Positions 12,031 through 22,495 of a stretch of DNA of 64,000 bases are shown here, one piece after another. This DNA comes from Rhineura floridana (lineage: Eukaryota; Chordata; Lepidosauria; Squamata; Rhineuridae). The translations under genes were made by a program, and so were the position numbers. The stretch covers positions 115,879,738 through 115,943,737 of the forward strand of contig NC_084480.1 in assembly GCF_030035675.1 (NCBI RefSeq), written 5' to 3'. The notes below the pieces were generated by a model. The model saw only the letters and a program-made list of their open reading frames with translations. It was not told the DNA's origin and ran no database searches. Each line of letters begins with the position of its first letter. Within the stretch, counting starts at the first letter, position 1.

Positions 12031-12052
12031 GGCCTGGGATTCCCCACCCCTG

Positions 12053-12899
12053 ACCGGGGGCATAAAGTAACCAATCATGTGCTTGTACAGCATAAGACCA
12101 TTTCTATGTAGTTTAACAATATCAAAGCTTACAGAGGAAGGAACACTCATAATGTCCACCATTGCTTCCAGACCCATTTTCCAGGAAGCTTTTGCTATAT
12201 TCTCAAAATCACCACAATTGGATAGTCACCTTTAGTTTCAGCACCAAAGCAAAACTTTTCAATATTTTATATACTATATCTTTATGATGCCATTGCATAG
12301 CCGTGTTCAGACAATTCTCTTTCACATTCAAATGTTTTGAACAGAATAGCCCCTATTTAGCAAGAGTTCATCTTCTTTTTTTTATTAATACCAAGCTTCC
12401 AAAAGAGCATTTACCATAAAATTATCTGTCTCATTATACTTCACTCCTGTCATACTCGCGCAAAAAGGAATTATCATACATTTCTTCTATCCAGTCAAGA
12501 AGTATTCAGATTAAACTAGATTCTAGATCATCATCTTCTACCAGTCAGTGAGTACTGGGCTCCTTCTGGGAGGAACGGTGGGATATAAATTTAATAAATA
12601 AATACTGTGTAAAACAGACTGGCTGCAACATTTTGGTATAAAAATTTCACTTTTGGCAGAACATTCCTTTTTAGTATGTTTAACACAAATCGCCTCTCCT
12701 CAAAGAGGGTAAAAGGTTAGTGCCCATCCATAAAATTAGCCAGGCAGACAGGCAGCCCCGCCCCCCAAAATCAAGCAAAAGACTGATGTTGTAGTCAAGG
12801 CTAATTGAGAAAGAAGAGAGAGGGGTGCCTTCCTTTTTTTCTTGAAACCATTGTACCATTTTGTTTCCTGTGCTTTGGGAGCGGAGCTTTGCTGTAGAG
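12053..12899. other. No gene; short LINE/SINE tail inside
   Basis: Only a tail fragment is recognised, at about 12553-12606 (gggctccttctgggagg, gtgggatataaatttaat), of the same type as the 3' end at 39659-39710. The rest is AT-rich and unassigned. Confidence 0.5.
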
Positions 12900-13036
12900 C
12901 AGCCTTTCCCAACTTTTGAGTCCCTAGGTGTTGCTGGACTACAGTTCCCATAATCTCTGACCATTGGCCATGCTGGCTGGGGCTGATGGGAGTTGAAGTT
13001 CAATAACATCTGGGATCCAAAGTTTGGGAAAGGCTG
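12900..13036. mobile_element. 137-bp hAT MITE (family P) with perfect target duplication
   Basis: Starts CAGCCTTTCCCAACTTTTG and ends 'gtttgggaaaggctg'. The core is the family P palindrome (ctacagttcccataatc ... ggggctgatgggagttgaag). It is flanked by CTGTAGAG on both sides (12892-12899 and 13037-13044). Confidence 0.85.
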
Positions 13037-13044
13037 CTGTAGAG

Positions 13045-13434
13045 GGAGGAGCCACGTTGAGTGGACAGTTAATGCATGGAGAGAGAGGGAGACAGAGTTG
13101 AAGTTGTGAGTGAAGAGTCCTAGCTGGTATGCTTCTACTTCCTTCACTCTATAATATTAATGAACTGTGTCTTCTCAGTGCAGCCAGAATCCCTTTTTAA
13201 TTTAATTTTGAATCTGATATTAAACTACATTGAGCCCCTCTCCTTTTAAAAACACTCCCGGGGCAAAACCCGTTGTTCTGCACAATGACCATGACTATGA
13301 CAAACAAGCTGCTGACCTATTACTGTTGCTGACCTATTACTGTTGTTGTTCATCAAGTCATCATCTGTGCAGTCACACTAGGAATGGGTCTAAGTCTGCT
13401 CCATGTCTGTTTCGCTGGTGAGCAATCATAGGTC
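13045..13434. other. No gene recognised
   Basis: Contains a short direct repeat (gctgacctattactgttg twice near 13305-13345). Nothing else was recognised. Confidence 0.45.
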
Positions 13435-13605
13435 TGCTTTGTTTTTCCAAAAAAATGCATTAAAAATCTGCATGTAAATTGTAGAAATTTTGTACATACT
13501 CTTATGGTAAAATGTGCATTTTTCAATACGTTTTCACCTAAAATATGCATTTTGTAACCGTTTTTTTATATAAAATATGTCTTTTTTGTACACACTTTTA
13601 GTTGT
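13435..13605. repeat. Repeat T fragment
   Basis: Shows the degenerate periodic words of family T (aaaatgtgcatttttcaata, aaaatatgcattttgta, aaaatatgtcttttttgta) spaced about 30 bp apart. Confidence 0.5.
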
Positions 13606-13837
13606 TGGTAAAATCCAGAAGTGTGTAATCTGACTGCATTCTGACCCCCAGACAAGTTTTGGAATGTCTGCTGTGAAAAGAGGACCAAACAAATCCCTCC
13701 TCCATACCTAAGTCCCACAAACTCATGGTAGTTGACACTATCATTGTGGAACAGAAGGATGGAAATGAACACAAAAGTATTCAGCAAATCTGCTCTACCC
13801 AAGGAGTGAGGCAGAAGCATGAGCATCTGATCTGAGG

Positions 13838-13905
13838 CTAACAGGAGTTGGAATCCAACAGCATCTGGAGGGTCAAGAGTACTCCATCCCTGCACTAGGT
13901 GATTC
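13838..13905. repeat. Half copy of MITE P
   Basis: Reads 'aacaggagttggaatccaac', then 'agcatctggagggtca' and 'ctccatccctgca', the right half of the 137-138-bp form. The left half is absent. Confidence 0.5.
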
Positions 13906-14164
13906 TGAAGATGCTTCATGGACCCATTTATTAAGGCAAAGGACTCAATTGTGTGACTGCTCAAATGACCAATAGAAGAACTGTCAGCTACAGGTAAGCA
14001 ACCTGAATTCACTATATTTAAATATGGATGAATATAAAGTTACAAACAGCCTATCAGAAAAGGCTGGATTCAATGCAACCAGTAGCCTATTCTAGTTGTA
14101 TATTACTATTCATGAAGGTAATTAAGACAGTGCTTGTTAACAAGGACTTAATTTCTTCTTGCAG

Positions 14165-14252
14165 CCCAGAATATGAGCTAGAAAATTATGATCCATCTCT
14201 GAAGTACATGAGTTACAAGGGCAGCAAGAAGTTCAGCTGGTTTGAGTTATAG
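14165..14252 (+). CDS. Candidate terminal exon of an unidentified gene
   Basis: A pyrimidine-rich acceptor (taatttcttcttgcag) is followed by an open frame that enters with the third base of a split codon and reads PEYELENYDPSLKYMSYKG, then SKKFSWFEL and a TAG stop. The stop is followed 79 nt later by AATAAA, so this has the form of a short 3' terminal exon. A strong donor-like CAG|GTAAGC lies at 13993/13994, 171 nt upstream. The frame continues across that junction (...NRRTVSYS-PEYE), so a two-exon ending is possible, but the open frame before it is short. I do not recognise the protein and no domain is visible. It lies outside recognised repeats. A chance arrangement cannot be excluded without homology or transcript evidence. 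Confidence 0.4.
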
Positions 14253-14330
14253 TCAGAGCAAGCCCTTTCATTATGCATAGAATTTATATTTACAGTGTGT
14301 CATTGCATAGCTTTACAAATCCTGCCCCAC

Positions 14331-14336
14331 AATAAA
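14331..14336 (+). promoter_or_regulatory. Poly(A) signal AATAAA after the candidate exon
   Basis: Canonical hexamer 79 nt downstream of the stop of the candidate exon at 14165-14252, in a context (cctgccccacaataaacctt) without an obvious A-rich tail, so it is not simply a retroelement tail. Confidence 0.4.
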
Positions 14337-14349
14337 CCTTCAATCAAAA

Positions 14350-14690
14350 TCTAGTGGAAGTATGTGTACTGTATCTAATTACGGTGTATTTCAGGACAAA
14401 GAAAATGAACACAGAAAGCAAAAGGTACAGAGCTTTCAGAATTCATTTTACTCTTAATTTTATGTTGTCACAGCAAAAGAAACAATACAATAGTCAAAAC
14501 ATTAAAAAGAAAAGAAAAACTATTAAAGTCAGAAAGTAAATTGCAACATACACATAAAAAACCTGTCAAATAAAAAATTAGTATTTTTTTTGTTAATTGC
14601 AATAATACACATTAAAGACCCATCAAAATAATAACAAATAGGTTACAATATAACAAACCCACTCTCAGTTGCAACTTAATTCTCTAAACT
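14350..14690. other. No gene recognised
   Basis: Very A-rich on the plus strand. Nothing recognised. Confidence 0.5.
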
Positions 14691-14694
14691 GGGG

Positions 14695-14830
14695 TGGGCA
14701 CTCCATGGGCCAAAGCCCTGGGGAGCCTGCCCACCTTTTCCTGTTGATCATTTTATTATTTGTTATTTGTTAAATTTCTATCCTGCCCTTCCTCCCAAAG
14801 ACAGCCCACGTTCATCAGCCATCAGCTTGG
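14695..14830 (-). repeat. LINE 3' tail fragment
   Basis: Minus strand reads 'gtctttgggaggaagggcag' and then 'gatagaaatttaacaaataa', the common LINE/SINE tail type in this window. Only the tail is preserved. Confidence 0.45.
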
Positions 14831-15109
14831 GGGGGGGATATAATTCTTGGTGTACTGCTAATATCAGAATGGGGACAGCAATTTTCTGCAGGTTTTAACC
14901 TGACCTCCAGCACTTCAAGTCCAACAAAGATTGCTGTCATTGCATGGCTATTAGTATTTGATAGGACAACAATCTTCTGCTTTTAAATGGAGAAACAGAT
15001 GCATGGGGGTGCCAACTGGCCGTTTGGCAGGTCAGGGATGCATAATTCTAATGGAGAAATAGATACGTGGGAGGGTCATTCTCATGTATCTGCCTCTCAG
15101 GACATAGTC

Positions 15110-15235
15110 TGCAAGCTCATGATGCAGCAACCTTGCTGAAGCTAAGCAAATGTGGGTCTGGATAGTGCCTAATTGCTTGGGATCTTGAGTCTAAGACAGA
15201 AAATAGGCAACATCTAAGTAATGTATAAATAAAAT
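15110..15235 (+). mobile_element. Possible 5S-rRNA-derived SINE fragment
   Basis: The stretch 'gctgaagctaagcaaatgtg' followed by 'ggtctggatagtgcctaatt' and 'gcttgggat' resembles the internal promoter region of 5S rRNA (GAAGCTAAGCA...GGTTAGTACTTGGATGGGA). It ends in an A/T-rich tail (aaataaaataaaat), as expected of a retroposed copy. Confidence 0.45.
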
Positions 15236-15239
15236 AAAA

Positions 15240-16530
15240 TAATACATAAACTTGGATTTGCAACATAATGTTTGAAAAGGTACTAATGTATCCATTTATG
15301 TGTCAAAGTACTTTCCCTTATGTAATTTTCTGCAGTTCTACATGTTTATAGTTTTTGTACCATAATAAATAATGCCAAAATATTTGGGTTTTAGTGATAC
15401 TCTTGAGCTGCAACAACAAAACCAAGCTTTGATTTTCTTTGTCCCTTTTGTAGATTCTATTGTCCTCTGCCATGTGCTCTGTTTGTGGAAGGGGCAAGCA
15501 GAAATAACTCAAATCTAGATTTTATTTTCTCCAATATTCCATTTGGCATTTTTGAATCATGAAACACTTGTTGTTAATCTCATACACATTACACACCTAC
15601 CTGTTTACAGCAAGAGAGCAAATGTAAGAGTCCTCTAAATACCACACCAGAATTGTCAGTTATTCCCTCAAAGCAAAGTGTCGGAACAAATGGCAACTTA
15701 CATTGTTCATTGTTGAATTCAGAACAGGACTTTTGTCATGACTAATGAGAGTTATGCATATGGCAGTGTATGGATTAACAACTATTGCATACATCTGTTT
15801 ATTTAGATGCCAAAATAAAAATGCATACAAAGGATTCTATTGTCATTGTAGAAACAGTACATCCTACAATACTTGGTATTTTTTTCTCTGCTCTCACATA
15901 TTCTCCCAAATACAAATATGAATATAGGGCTTTCATTATTAATTTTCTTCATGCATTTTTTGGGGCTGACTTGTGACCCAGATTCAGTTATTAGGAATGT
16001 AAACATTCCAGTCCCTTTAGGCTAGTCAGGCTTTTGGTGTGAATCTTTACCGTTCTCTCTACAAGAAAAACAAGTTTATTACTTTTGCAATCCTGAACAT
16101 TGTTCTCAATATAAATGTCATTTTTAAAATGTTAACGTAGATTTCTCATGAGAATTTTGCACAGATGTTTAGTCCTTGACTTTGCTATGCAAAATGCAAG
16201 AGCTGGTTCAGACAGAGAAAATAAAGTAGAAGCATGTTAAAAATTATTTTCAGTTTTAAAATCATCAGTAAAGTCACCACTGCAGCTAATGGAATGGGAG
16301 CCTCGGTTCTAGCTGACACCAAAATAAACAAAACCAATGGGAGGGACAACCCACGGCTTACTTTGAATTGGTCTTGGAACATCTGTAGGCTTTGGATGCT
16401 TAATAGACATTTGAGGATTTGACTTTATTTTTATTTATTTATTTATTTAAATAAAGGATGATGATGATGGTTTCTAGCCCTCATGAACATGTGATGGGAA
16501 TATCCAAAATGCTATCTTTGAAGTCATGTT
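15240..16530. other. No gene recognised
   Basis: AT-rich, with few recognisable repeats apart from a short (ttta)n stretch near 16425-16450. No splice-flanked coding frame was seen. Confidence 0.5.
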
Positions 16531-16534
16531 TGAT

Positions 16535-16695
16535 TGTGCGTAGCTGCTGCGTGCTGTATACCTATTGCTGGAAAACCCAAATGGCCTCCTTGTGGTGTTC
16601 TCAGAGGCATCGGGTTGCCACTGTGGGAAGCAGGATGATGAACTCAATATGCCTTTGGTCTGATCAGCAGGGCTCTTATGTTCTTATATGTGCTT
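16535..16695 (+). repeat. Repeat V fragment
   Basis: Contains 'gggttgccactgtgggaagc', then 'atgcctttggtctgatcagc' and an end 'gctcttatgttcttatatg'. The same ending occurs at 48560-48700, and the inverse at 27163-27345. The terminal short repeat resembles CR1-type 3' ends, but the family is not certain. Confidence 0.5.
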
Positions 16696-16824
16696 AGGAA
16701 TCACCTAGATTTTACTGTGTTATATGAGTATTTATTTGCAGAGAGGTTCCCTTCAGTTGTTTTTTTCTGGGCTAATATGCATCCCAGCACATTGGACATG
16801 CCACAAAATACTCCCAATACTACC

Positions 16825-17885
16825 ATTACTACTGTTGTTGTTATATGCCTTCAAGTCAATTTTAACTTATGGTGACCCTATGAATCAGCAGCTTCCAATA
16901 GCATCTGTTATAAACCACCCTGTCCAGATCTTGTAAGTTCAGGTCTGTGGCTTCCTTTATGGAATCAATGCATCTCTTGTTTGGCCTTCCTTATTATCTT
17001 TTCTAGTGAATCATGTCTTCTCATGATGTGTCCAAAGTACAATAACCTCAGTTTTATCATTTTAGCTTCTAGTGATAGTTCTGGTTTAATTTGTTCTAAC
17101 ACCCAATTATTTGTCTTTTTTGCAATCCATGGTATGCGCAAAGCTCTCCTCCAACACCACATTTCAAATGAGTGGATTTTTCTCTTATCCGCTTTTTTCA
17201 CTGTCCAACTTTCACATCCATACATAGAGATTGGGAATACCATCATCTGAATGATCCTGACTTTAGTGTTCAGTGATACATCTTTGCATTTCAGGACCTT
17301 TTCTAGTTCTCTCATAGCTGCCCTCCCCAGTCTTAGCCTTCTTCTAATTTCTTGTCTCCATTTTGGTTAATGACTGTACCAGGTATTGATAATCCTTGAC
17401 AAGTTCAATGTCCTCATTGTCAACTTTAAAGTTACATAAATCTTCTGTTGTCGTTACTTTAGTCTTCTTGACGTTCAGCTGTAGTCCTGCTTTTTTGTTT
17501 TACTCTTTAACTTTCATCAGCATTTGTTTCAAATCATTACTGATTTCTGCTAGTAGTATGATATCATCTGCATATCTTAAATTATTGATATTTCTCCCTC
17601 CAGTTTTCATACCTCCTTCATCTTGGTTAAATCCCACTTTCCGGATGATATGTTCTACATATAGATTAAACAACTAGGTTGATAAAATAAACCCTATCTC
17701 ACACCCTTTCTGATTGGAAACCAATTGGTTTCTCCATATTCTGTCCTTACAGTATGTCCAGAGTATAGGTTGTACATCAGGACAATCAGATGCTGTGGCA
17801 CCCCTATTTCTTTTAAAGTATTCCAAAGTTTTTCATGATCTACCCAATCAAAGGCTTTGCCAATAGTAAAGCAAAATCCATTTGA
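16825..17885 (-). mobile_element. BovB/RTE LINE, 3' half
   Basis: Translated on the minus strand, this holds the C-terminal half of an RTE-type reverse transcriptase. In order it shows an RxGVRQG-like motif, the catalytic YADD box (LRYADDIILL, near 17550-17580), the YGCESWTVKKADKRKI region, WCWRRALRIPW, and YFGHIMRRHDSLEK. The longest open piece is 16965-17315. The 3' end at about 16830 has (GTT)n in plus orientation and the tail words 'gccttcaagtcaatttta' and 'atggtgaccctatgaat' shared with Sauria SINEs. The copy is 5'-truncated and carries several stops and frame changes, so it is inactive. Confidence 0.8.
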
Positions 17886-19106
17886 GTGTGTGTTTGTGTG
17901 TATGTGTTAAAAAAAACACTGTATATAATGTTTGGAAACCAGTGCAAACAACAGTTAAAGTGTAATCAAACCACCTCAGTCACTAAAAAAAAAACAAGAA
18001 CAGAAATAGTAATGAAACACTGTGCCAAAGCATGGACAGATATTCACTCCATAGCACAGAACTAAACAGTAACTAGGGGTGCAGTCCACTCTCCCCATTG
18101 TGCTGGGGGGGTGGATTGCTGCCCTCTTCCAGCCTCTTCCTATGCAGTAAAACCAACATCACTCTGCTAGCATGGAGCTTACTGAAGTGTGAACAGGTGG
18201 AAGAACTACCATTGGGTTTCCTACTGGCAGCAGCCAATGGGAAATCCTAAATTTGGGCTCTCCAGGGGCAGGGAGGTGCTGAACCTGCATGGGATCCTGA
18301 GGTGGCCCCACTGCCATCATGAGGTGGCGGGCCCAATTGCAGCACCAGCTCCGGGCTTGTATAGTAATTGGCCTGCCTCCCACCTTGGAGTCTGGCCAGC
18401 ATGCATGGCACAGCTGTAGCTGCAGTGGTTACCCAACACCTCCGTCAAGCCCTACCAGGCATCAGCCAGGGTTAGGATTGCACCCTTAGAAGTAGACAGC
18501 AACCAAAAAATATTTCAAAAGAGGCACTGCCATCGGTATTGTGTACTTCAGCACACATTTAAGGAATGGGGAAGCTTTCCCATGTAAGAAGTTGGTCATC
18601 TGTGTGGTCAGCTGAAGGCACCTATAGCGAAGCAATGCAGAGGGCAGTGATTCATCTTAATCATTCTGAGAAATCCTTGATGCAGAAATTGCATCCAACA
18701 AAGAACGGGGAAAGGGTTGAAAGAGTGGGTTCCTTGTCTGTGCTATATCGTTCAGTGCTAAAGCTGAACAGAGATTATTCCTAATACCCTGAAAGGTGTT
18801 ATGTAACATGGAGACAGTTGACTAATACCTCTACTGGAATTGTTTATATAATCTGTTTGTCATATTGCAGTGCAAGTCCCTGGCCTTGTGTATATCTGCT
18901 ATTTTGAGCACAGCAATGCTATTGGCATCCCTTTTATTTTCAATAGCCCCATGGCTATTTGCAATACAGAGCCTGTGCAGAAATATTGTACAACATATAA
19001 GCCACAGAGGTGCATTGACAGATACCAATAAGCCCCTTTGGGGGAACCATGCATTTTAAGAGAAAAGAGCATTAATACTTTTTTTAAAAAAGTCACGTGC
19101 TTCTCA
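17886..19106. other. No gene recognised
   Basis: A GC-richer patch (18100-18480) gives overlapping open frames on both strands but no domain. A 72-codon frame at 18566-18784 also has no recognisable features. Confidence 0.5.
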
Positions 19107-19477
19107 GTGATGGATGGACTGCCTTCAAGTCGATCCCAACTTATGGCGACCCTATGAATAGAGATTTCATCGTAAGTGGCATTCAGAGGGGGTTTACCAT
19201 TGCCTCCCTCTGAGGCTAGTCCTCCCCAGCTGGCTAGGGCCTGCTCAGCTTGCCACAGCTGCACAAGCCAGCCCCTTCCTTGTCCGCAACTGCCAGCTGG
19301 GGGGCAACTGGGCTCCTTGGGACTATGCAGCTTGCCCACGGCTGCACAGGTGTCAGGACATGTAACCTCTGAGCCAGTCTTTAGCTGGCCCTTGACACCC
19401 AGGAGACATGAGCGGGGATTTGAACTCACAGACTCTGGACTCCTAGCCAGGCTCTCCTCCCCACTGTGCTATACCAG
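19107..19477 (-). mobile_element. Sauria-type SINE (tRNA head, Bov-B tail)
   Basis: On the minus strand it starts with a tRNA-like head (cagctggtatagcacagtgg, with the B-box-like gagttcaaatccccg). It ends with a Bov-B-type tail (ttcatagggtcgccataag, ttgggatcgacttgaaggca). Head-plus-Bov-B-tail architecture is the defining feature of Sauria SINEs in squamates. Confidence 0.75.
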
Positions 19478-20577
19478 CTGTTCTCACTGATACTCTGAGT
19501 GGGGAAAAATATTTGGGGTTTTTTTATGTATGAAAAATTATTTAAAAACACACACCCTTCAGTGGATTTTCCAGAGAAATTTACAAAACACACACAATTT
19601 TTTTAAAAAAGTGTTTAAAAAGAAAACAGCATTACATAATATGCACAGAACTAAATCCTGGTATGTTGTGGTGACCCAGACCAGCTAAGAATACCTGACA
19701 GATTGTATGTATTAAGGAATGCAGCACCAACCAATTTCTAAGAATTTCTAAGAATCAGGGACTATAGTATCTGTGAGGAAAGTCATTGTTACTCCATTTT
19801 GGGGATGGAAATGTGTTGACCTAACCAAGGTATCCCTGTGCTCCTATAGCTTATCAGGTATTAGAGTCAAAATGCCAATATTCTATCATACTGACTTGTG
19901 TCGCAGTGGCACCTGTCCTGGTACTATTAGGAAGTTCTCAAGTGAATAGCTTAACTTTAAACTAGTTTATCCATAGGTAACAAAGTAGGTAAAGATGCTT
20001 CCTAAAATGAGTAAATAGGTAAAGATGTTTCCTAAATGGCACTAATGGCTAGAGTGAATGTTGTTGAGTGACTTTTGATTACTGGAGGGTATCAGCTATT
20101 AGAAGCACCAGCCAGCTACAGCATAAATTATGACCAGTGTATGTGAGACTAGGAAGAAAAATTTAGTACTTGGAATTTAGTCAGTAAAGAAATTTTTGCA
20201 ACTGGAGGGGGGGGGTCCATATTCCACCCATATGCTTTTTTGTTTGGGGGACCTGATGCTGTTTAAAGATGATAACTGTCTATCTTTGTGTGGTTCCTAC
20301 TCAGTTTGTATGAAAAACATACAAGTTCTTGGACAAGAACTCCACTTGTATTTAGAGAAACCGCTATCACCAAGAAAAGACCATAATCATCTTTCCCTAC
20401 ATGGAAACCAACACTGAACAGATTCTTTCCCACTTAAAAAAAAAATCTTCCTTTGGGAAGTAAGGAGCATAAAACAAAAATGTTGCAGTTTATATTTAAA
20501 ACAAAATATAGCCCTTGACCTAGCATTTCTGAGCAAAACTTCTGAACCTTCAGGATATTCAGTAAGATATACTTCAC
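19478..20577. other. No gene recognised
   Basis: Mostly AT-rich. A local direct repeat (agtaggtaaagatgcttcct and aataggtaaagatgtttcct near 19983-20035) is the only structure noted. Confidence 0.5.
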
Positions 20578-20872
20578 TAATAGGCAAAAAACCATTGTGG
20601 CTTAATAACATACATGTTAGCCAACAGATATTTCTATTAGACTTTTAAAGGCAGGGAAACTGGGCAGCTATAGTGAATGCACCAGGGGAAGAGGAGACCT
20701 GACCTCCTCTCTGAGATATTGGACTGCCGTACAAATTGGTCAAAATGCAAACACCATTTGGGTTGGTCTTTCACAGTCCAATCCACTTCTTGTGTAGCTT
20801 GGAAGAATTTGGTAATACGTGCCTCTGAGCATATGGTGAGTGGTGGCAACACCTGCAATCAGGATTGCATCT
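20578..20872 (+). repeat. Repeat R, copy A
   Basis: Starts 'tcactaataggcaaaaaacc' and ends 'gagtggtggcaacacctgca'. Internal words 'gggcagctatagtgaatgca' and 'ggttggtctttcacagtcca' are shared with copies at 29655-29945, 30728-31015 (inverted) and 62488-62740. No tRNA head or protein domain was recognised. Confidence 0.75.
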
Positions 20873-21117
20873 CCAAAGATGGAGAATGTCAGTTTTCGTA
20901 TAATATGTGAATTCAAAATGCTGTTACCCTCACATACAGGAGGATAAGGGAAGAAAAAGATGAGGCAGGAGACAGAAAAAAATGGTCCTCCTATCTCATC
21001 TGAACTTATTCTTCATCCTTATTTCTGAGGGGTATCATAATTATGATGGGATTTCTTTAGCATATTTTTGGCTACATAAACTTGTATAGACATATGCAAA
21101 CAAGGGATAAACTGGAA

Positions 21118-21366
21118 CATAAGAAGCTGCCTTACACTGGGCCAGACCATTGGTCCAACTAGCATCTCCAGGTAGGGCTGGGACTGGGAGATTCCATTTT
21201 GAAATCCCAGAGAACTGCTGCCAGTCAATGTGGAAAATACTGTTTTATCTCCATTGACCAGTAGATAATCTCCAAATTTTCAGACAGGAATCTGTCAGCC
21301 CTACCTGGGAGAGTAAACCTGGGACCTACAGCCAAAGCATGTGCTCTACCACTGAGCTACAACCCT
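21118..21366 (-). mobile_element. tRNA-derived SINE
   Basis: Minus strand reads a tRNA-like head (gttgtagctcagtggtagag ... cctgggtt) and ends with the family tail, seen in plus as 'aagaagctgccttacactgg' and 'gccagaccattggtcc'. It carries extra internal sequence compared with the copy at 5330-5515. Confidence 0.65.
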
Positions 21367-22395
21367 TCCCAAATCATGATTTTCCTCCTATGGCAAAGGT
21401 AGTAACTCCATTTGGTCTCATGGGGGTACTGCCCCCTCAATCTGTCCTCACTCACAACCAGTCCAGGAGGACTGTGTGTCAGCTCCCTCCTGCTGAATGA
21501 TGGTGTTGCCCTTGTAGATCTCAGTAGGGAGGTGAATGGGGACAAAAGTAGAACTAGTTGGCTTGGCCTATCATTAGCTCTGGCTCTACCTGCAGTTGGC
21601 CACCCTACTTGTTCCAATGGACACCAGCAACCACTGATGAGAACTCTATCTTGGAGACAGGGGGGAAAAGAGACCGTGGAAAAGAGGTATTTGTGAAGAC
21701 ACTTTTGTGAGTCCCAGTACAAAGGAAGGACAGGGATATTTTCCTATGTGTGGAGTCCTAAATGTATTAAAATGTGTTGTTCTAAGTTTATTAAATGCAT
21801 ATAACAATGCTATGGCCTGCAACAAACCCTGGAGCCCAAAGGATTAGAGAACCAGAACCTGGGTGGATGCAACTCTCTGTAGAACAGAGAAGATATACCC
21901 ATAACAAATATAATGTTCTTAGGTTACAACCTTGTCATTGCAATAGGTTAAAGTAGGATAACACAACCAAATACCCTGATACTAGTCACTGCAAAAAGAC
22001 AGTTGGAGGAAGGGGATAAAACCATTCAGCGGCACATGGGGAGACTCTTCTGCCAAGTGAGACAATCACTGAAACCACTTTAGCAACAGAAAATGATGTG
22101 GCCTTATTAGGAAGTCTACACTTGCTCACTCAGAAATAGATTGAATCCAGCAACGTAACTGTTTAGTGTTTGTCCATAACTCAGGGGAAAGCCATATGAC
22201 AGAATGAGGAAATACGTCTGTTTTAGGACCCTGCTGCCAAGTTCAAAAGCAGTCAGCTCTGGCGAAGAGCCTAGTAAACACCCTGACTAGGGCAGGGTGT
22301 GCAGAAGAGAGAATTGTCTGGAAATATGAAGTTTCTTTTATACCTGCAGTTCCACCTTATGGTATAATAATAAAGCCTCAGTTCAATGAATTCAA
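21367..22395. other. No gene recognised
   Basis: Overlapping open frames on both strands at 21357-21722 lack recognisable domains and splice context. No other structure was seen. Confidence 0.5.
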
Positions 22396-22495
22396 ACACT
22401 AACAGTGTAATCCTGTACGTGACTACTCAGAAGTAAGCTCTACTGAGTTCACTGGAACTTACACCAACGTAACTGGGTATAGGATTGCAGCCTAT
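22396..22495. repeat. MITE H copy
   Basis: Reads 'gtgtaatcctgtacgtgact', 'actcagaagtaagctctact' and ends 'gggtataggattgcagcct', a short palindrome-like repeat. The same words occur near 23865, 42385, 42485, 48705 and 59200. Confidence 0.6.

Larger units (their letters stand above)
10803..12052 (-). mobile_element. hAT MITE G copy expanded by nested insertions
   Basis: Starts 'cagggattttcagcatctc' and ends 'attccccacccctg'. Between these ends, family G sequence is interrupted by a MITE J piece (about 10929-11000) and two K elements (11031-11428 and 11677-12030). The remaining G sequence at 11437-11676 includes 'ggcaagggcattatcagag' and 'gagaggcttggagggctgca'. No clear outer target duplication was seen. 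Confidence 0.6.

Noticed and set aside
13566-14012. 148-codon minus-strand open frame
   Set aside because: Includes a half copy of MITE P and lacks any recognisable domain.
20637-20910. Conserved-looking frame in repeat R (WTVKDQPKWCLHF)
   Set aside because: Seen in three copies on one strand and equally open on the other; similarity reflects young copies, not protein selection.
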